Shown: positions 60,526 to 64,000 of the stretch, piece after piece | Numbering within the stretch: the stretch's first letter is position 1 | How the letters are laid out: each line of letters begins with the position of its first letter | Origin: Salegentibacter sp. Hel_I_6 | GTDB lineage: Bacteria > Bacteroidota > Bacteroidia > Flavobacteriales > Flavobacteriaceae | Direction: 5' to 3' | DNA length: 64,000 nucleotides | NCBI RefSeq assembly: GCF_000745315.1 | Contig: NZ_JQNQ01000001.1 | Coordinates: 3,720,001 to 3,784,000 of the forward strand | Program-made: the position numbers and the translations under genes | Notes under the pieces: generated by a model | What the model was told of the DNA's origin: nothing | Database searches by the model: none | The model's input: only the letters and a program-made list of their open reading frames with translations

Positions 60526-62049
60526 ATGAAATTGTGGTCTTATCTATTTTTAATGCTTCCCTGCTTTATCCTGGCGCAGAATAATGATTCTATGCAATAT
60601 GATTTACATATAAAGAATGCCATGATTCTCGATGGATCTGGAGATGATGGATATACTGCTCACATCCTAATTCTTAATGATGAAATCGCTAAAATTGATA
60701 AGAATTTAAACTCTAATTTTAAGGCACATAAAACTATTGATGCTTCTGGCTTAATTGCAACTCCGGGGTTTATAGATTCTCACGCTCACGGAGATCCCCT
60801 GGAAACTCCAAATTTTCAAAATTTCCTGGCAATGGGCGTTACTACAATTAGCCTGGGGCAGGACGGTTATAGTCCAAAAGAAGAGAATTTAGAAGCCTGG
60901 TTCGATAAAGTGGCGCAGATGAAACCTGCAACTAATATCGCCATGTTTGTTGGGCATAATACGTTAAGACAACTTTCTGGCGTTAATTATGATACTTTGC
61001 CTAAAGAAAATGGTCTTTTAGCCATGGAGGGTTTACTGCAAAAAGCCTTTGATGCCGGCGTTTATGGGATGACTACCGGACTTGAATATAACCCCGGGAA
61101 TTTTTCTAAAAGTGATGAATTAAAAAGACTGGCAAAAATAGTAGGAGAAAATAATGGCTTAATCATGAGCCATATGCGGAATGAGGATGACGTAAAGGTA
61201 GAAAATTCAATTAGGGAATTACTCTCACAGGGTGAATTTTGCCCGGTTCACGTTTCGCATATCAAATCGGTTTATGGAAAAGGGGAGAAACGGGCGGAAG
61301 AAATACTTAAATTACTGGATAGCGCAAGAGCCTCTGGAATTATGGTAACTGCCGATCTTTATCCTTATAACGCCAGTTATACTGGCATCGCTATAGTTTT
61401 TCCCGAGTGGGCGAAAAAACCGAACGATTTTCAAGAGGTAGCTAAAAACCGAAGAGAAGAACTTGAAAAATTTCTTCGGAATAAAATAGCACAGCGAAAT
61501 GGGCCTGAAGCAACGTTAATTGGTTCAGGGAAATTTAAAGGGAAAAATCTAAAGCAGATTTCTGAAGAATTAAATAAAACTTTTGAAGAGGTGTTAATTG
61601 ATGATATTGGTCCCTACGGTGCCGGTGGAGCTTATTTTATTGTGGATGAAGAGTTACAGGAAAGGCTGGTGCAAAATGATTTTGTAAATATTTGTAGCGA
61701 CGGGAGTCCCAGTATGAGGCATCCTCGAGGCTACGGAAGTTTTGCAAAAGTGATAGAAACTTATGTGCTTGAAAAGGAACTTTTTTCTCTGGAAGAAGCA
61801 GTTCATAAAATGACCGGACTTTCTGCTGAAATTATTGGAATAGAAGACCGCGGTCTGATTAAGGAAGGGTTCAAAGCAGATCTACTGATTTTTGATCCGG
61901 AAGAAATTAGGGAAACGGCTACTTACGAAGAACCACATCAATTAGCAAAAGGCTTTAAACTTGTTTTTGTAAACGGAAAATTAGTAAAGCAAGAAGAGAA
62001 TTTTTTAGAAGGGCGAAATGGTGAAATGCTAAAGAAAAATCATAATTAA
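60526..62049 (+). CDS. D-aminoacylase / N-acyl-D-amino-acid deacylase family amidohydrolase
   Basis: This 507-residue exported amidohydrolase has a signal peptide (WSYLFLMLPCFILAQ). The metal-binding motif of the amidohydrolase fold is FIDSHAHGDPLETPN near residue 85, with further ligand regions GLIMSHMRNEDD and CPVHVSHIKS (His), and a catalytic Asp in NICSDGSPSMRHPRG. The C-terminal part LIKEGFKADLLIFDPEEIR is standard for the family. It would release amino acids from N-acyl-D-amino acids or similar amides in the periplasm. The stop overlaps the convergent pseudouridine synthase gene by 4 bases. Confidence 0.9.
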   Translation: MKLWSYLFLMLPCFILAQNNDSMQYDLHIKNAMILDGSGDDGYTAHILILNDEIAKIDKNLNSNFKAHKTIDASGLIATPGFIDSHAHGDPLETPNFQNFLAMGVTTISLGQDGYSPKEENLEAWFDKVAQMKPATNIAMFVGHNTLRQLSGVNYDTLPKENGLLAMEGLLQKAFDAGVYGMTTGLEYNPGNFSKSDELKRLAKIVGENNGLIMSHMRNEDDVKVENSIRELLSQGEFCPVHVSHIKSVYGKGEKRAEEILKLLDSARASGIMVTADLYPYNASYTGIAIVFPEWAKKPNDFQEVAKNRREELEKFLRNKIAQRNGPEATLIGSGKFKGKNLKQISEELNKTFEEVLIDDIGPYGAGGAYFIVDEELQERLVQNDFVNICSDGSPSMRHPRGYGSFAKVIETYVLEKELFSLEEAVHKMTGLSAEIIGIEDRGLIKEGFKADLLIFDPEEIRETATYEEPHQLAKGFKLVFVNGKLVKQEENFLEGRNGEMLKKNHN

Positions 62050-62618
62050 AAGGAAACTTCAGGAAGCTCAATTACCTCTCCGGCAGCCATATTTTCCAGT
62101 TTTTCGTTCCCAATTCTCACACGCACCAACCTTAAAGTTGGAAAGCCAATAGCAGAAGTCATCTTCTTGACCTGTCGGAACTTACCTTCGGTTAGTGTTA
62201 CTGAAATCCAGCTGGTAGGACCGTGGCGTTCGTCGCGTATTTTCTTTGCTCTTGTAGGAAATGTTGGTCGCTCTTTTAAGGCAAAAGCATCACAAGGCAG
62301 CGTCTCATAGCTTTTCCCGTTTATGCTTATTTCTACCCCAAGTCTTAACTTTTCGATTGCTTCCAGAGTTATTTCCCCATCAACCTGAACGTAATATTCT
62401 TTTTCAATTTTATTCCCGTTAATTTTGGCGCTAAGTTTACCATTGGTGGTGAGAAAAAGCAAACCTTCAGAATCCTGATCCAGGCGACCAACCGACATTG
62501 TGCCTTCTGGAAATTCGGCTAAGTCTCCCAGCAATTTTTTTTTCTTCCTGGGGCGTTCATTAGTAATAAACTGACTTAAGTAACCGTAGGGTTTGTAAAT
62601 TTTGAAATGGCGATGCAC
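62046..62618 (-). CDS. rRNA pseudouridine synthase, RsuA/RluE family
   Basis: This 190-residue enzyme makes pseudouridine in rRNA. It starts directly with the catalytic domain (FKIYKPYGYLSQF) and has no S4 domain, as in RluE. The catalytic Asp is in MSVGRLDQDSEGLLFLT, and other motifs are KEYYVQVDG and TEGKFRQVKKMTSAIGFPTLRL. The N-terminal insert is basic (NERPRKKKKL). It is convergent with the amidohydrolase gene and follows the DUF721 gene by 10 bases on the same strand, so it is likely in the recF gene group. Confidence 0.92.
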   Translation of the reverse strand: MHRHFKIYKPYGYLSQFITNERPRKKKKLLGDLAEFPEGTMSVGRLDQDSEGLLFLTTNGKLSAKINGNKIEKEYYVQVDGEITLEAIEKLRLGVEISINGKSYETLPCDAFALKERPTFPTRAKKIRDERHGPTSWISVTLTEGKFRQVKKMTSAIGFPTLRLVRVRIGNEKLENMAAGEVIELPEVSF

Positions 62619-62628
62619 AATATGATAT

Positions 62629-62931
62629 TTAGCGAAGAACCAGTTTTTTAATCAAATCTTTTCCTAATTCCCGGTTTAGCATGGCAATGATCTTTTCTTT
62701 TCCATAACTTAATTCCTCCCTCAACACCGAAGAGCTTAATTGCACGAAAAGCGTATCATTTTGAAGTTTGATGCCTGTAGTATATTTTTGAATCGCGGGC
62801 CCCATTTCCCGATACCAAACATCTTTAACACTAATTTTATCTAACCCGCCCTGTAGTTTATTGCGATCTACAAATTCCTGCAAAACTTCGCTTAAACTTT
62901 GATTTTCACTATTTCTCTTATTCATCTTCAT
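62629..62931 (-). CDS. DUF721/DciA-like protein
   Basis: This 100-residue protein has the DUF721 fold (VWYREMGPAIQKYTTGIKLQNDTLFVQLSSSVLREELSYGK, read in parts). DciA proteins of this family help load the replicative helicase. The location close to recF matches the known association of DUF721 genes with recF and gyrase genes. Its start overlaps the lipoprotein gene by 14 bases. The N-terminus is short and basic. Confidence 0.85.
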   Translation of the reverse strand: MKMNKRNSENQSLSEVLQEFVDRNKLQGGLDKISVKDVWYREMGPAIQKYTTGIKLQNDTLFVQLSSSVLREELSYGKEKIIAMLNRELGKDLIKKLVLR

Positions 62932-63343
62932 CTAATAAGGAGGTAAATTTTGTATAATGATATATTTTTCCGTCTCTATTTAGTACGCTAAATTTATCTT
63001 CTTCAGCTGAAATTACAGTTTCTTTCCACTCGTCGAAAGCTGTTTTGTAGTAGAGGTTTAAACTATCGTTCTCAATTTTTGCTGAGATCTCTTTTTTGTC
63101 TTCGCTTGTTTTGAAACTTCCGTCAAATTGAGGTTTTACTTTTTTGCGAAAACCCTCATTGCCATCAAACTCCATATAATCTATGGTGGCATTTACTTTA
63201 TAGTTTACTACCGAATCTTCAGTAACTTCTACACGGTCAATTTCCCAATAGCCGGTTAGATGTTGCAATTGTTCTTCAGGATTATTTTTTTGGCATCCTA
63301 AAAGTACGATTCCGCATAGGAAAAAAAGAATTTTTTTATTCAC
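62918..63343 (-). CDS. Small lipoprotein, lipocalin-like
   Basis: This 141-residue protein has a lipobox signal (FFLCGIVLLGCQKN), so it is exported and lipid-modified. The body is a short beta-rich domain beginning LTGYWEIDRVEVTED, in the style of lipocalin-like proteins. No catalytic motif is seen. It is between recF (4-base overlap) and the DUF721 gene (14-base overlap) on the same strand, so all are co-transcribed. The function is unknown. Confidence 0.8.
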   Translation of the reverse strand: MNKKILFFLCGIVLLGCQKNNPEEQLQHLTGYWEIDRVEVTEDSVVNYKVNATIDYMEFDGNEGFRKKVKPQFDGSFKTSEDKKEISAKIENDSLNLYYKTAFDEWKETVISAEEDKFSVLNRDGKIYHYTKFTSLLDEDE

Positions 63344-64000
63344 AATTTAAAGAGTTTATAGGTTTGATTACTGCTTTTTACCACGGCTTCAGTCCTGTCA
63401 GCATGCGTATCGCTAATAAAAATTTGGCCTAGTTGATCTGTGGCCACCAAAGCTACAATATGTGCTACTCGTTGTTCGTCTAATTTGTCGAAAATATCAT
63501 CGAGCAAAAGAATAGGGTTTACCTTGCTAATCGCTTTTATAAAATCGAATTGCGCAAGTTTAAGAGCAACCAAAAAAGATTTCTGCTGGCCCTGGGAGCC
63601 AAATTTCTTAATAGGATGGCCTTCAATTTCAAAACTTAGATCGTCCTTATGGGTACCTACGCTTGTATATTGCAAAGCCATATCTTTTTGAAGGTTTGCT
63701 TCAAGTAAATCTCCTAAGTTGCTATCAAACAGCTGACTTTTATAATTAATATCTACCCGTTCTTTGTTTTTGGTGATATCGGCATAGCGTTTATTGAAAA
63801 TAGGAATGAATTCTTCTAAAAAGGTTTTTCTTTTCTCAAAGATGTGCTGGCCAAGTTCATTAAGTTGAAGATTATAAACTTCTAGCGTATCGCGATCAAA
63901 ACTACGGTTTGCTGCAAAATATTTTAGTAAAGAATTACGTTGAGCGGTAATTTTTCCATATTGAATAAGTTTATTTAGATAAACATTATCGCTTTGTGAA
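63340..64000 (-). CDS. recF: RecF recombination protein, 5' end outside window
   Basis: The minus-strand frame is open from the window edge to the stop at 63340. The C-terminal 219 residues of RecF are visible: GTHKDDLSFEIEGHPIKKFGSQGQQKSFLVALKLAQ holds the ABC-type signature (read in parts), and PILLLDDIFDKLDEQRV is Walker B. The N-terminal Walker A part lies outside. RecF loads RecA at gapped DNA. The internal ATG at 63681 is not the start. It overlaps the lipoprotein gene by 4 bases. Confidence 0.95.
   Translation of the reverse strand, partial: SQSDNVYLNKLIQYGKITAQRNSLLKYFAANRSFDRDTLEVYNLQLNELGQHIFEKRKTFLEEFIPIFNKRYADITKNKERVDINYKSQLFDSNLGDLLEANLQKDMALQYTSVGTHKDDLSFEIEGHPIKKFGSQGQQKSFLVALKLAQFDFIKAISKVNPILLLDDIFDKLDEQRVAHIVALVATDQLGQIFISDTHADRTEAVVKSSNQTYKLFKL

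Overview
The window is AT-rich DNA from a non-flagellated Bacteroidota bacterium, most likely a marine flavobacterium of the Gramella/Salegentibacter/Zunongwangia kind. This assignment comes from gene content and sequence style: a Wza/Wzc/Wzi exopolysaccharide set with a YwqE-type PHP phosphatase, a thrABC operon with a bifunctional ThrA, a ProB without a PUA domain, M61 and S10 exopeptidases, TAnnTTTG-type promoter elements and weak Shine-Dalgarno sequences. No rRNA, tRNA, CRISPR array, insertion sequence or prophage was seen.

Layout. 1-9573: the end of an exopolysaccharide locus. It holds four genes that look like a diacetylbacillosamine-type module (sugar transferase, acetyltransferase, aminotransferase, 4,6-dehydratase), followed by Wza, Wzc, a PHP phosphatase and Wzi. 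9602-14014: a histidine kinase, a receiver-PAS protein with a lone His-phosphotransfer helix, and a single-domain response regulator. 14011-18880: an endonuclease/exonuclease/phosphatase protein, a PAP2 phosphatase, and a VWA/AAA+ pair. 18881-23974: a leader peptide and thrA-thrB-thrC. 24116-33743: an S10 peptidase, a UbiB-like kinase, a SulP transporter fused to a carbonic-anhydrase-like domain that has lost zinc ligands, a KefB-type antiporter and an M61 peptidase. 33990-36882: proC-proB-proA.

37344-49155 is the most interesting region. It carries a five-gene stress operon (three universal stress proteins, an ATP-cone/Mrr protein, a beta-CASP hydrolase), a secreted WG-repeat protein, an Hsp20, a Crp/Fnr-family regulator with an atypical N-terminal domain, a TerB-like protein, a zinc-ribbon protein and an MlaE-MlaF-MlaD operon followed by a small gene broken by an in-frame amber codon. 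Six promoters here share one layout: a TGA-N6-TCA palindrome, exactly 23 bases, then a TAnnTTTA-like -7 element. That is the geometry of class II FNR activation. Five of the promoters sit 7-36 bases (by predicted start site) before genes. The sixth has no gene and ends in a strong hairpin about 190 bases downstream, so it probably drives an undescribed small RNA. I infer a local regulon controlled by the Crp/Fnr protein encoded in its middle.

49432-56475: a CheB-CheR-PAS-kinase fusion, a bacteriophytochrome kinase, a response regulator and a heme oxygenase that would supply the biliverdin chromophore. 56726-64000: gamma-glutamyltransferase, WrbA, a HipA-like kinase overlapping a DUF3037 gene, a D-aminoacylase-type amidohydrolase, an rRNA pseudouridine synthase, a DUF721/DciA-like protein, a small lipoprotein and the 3' part of recF.
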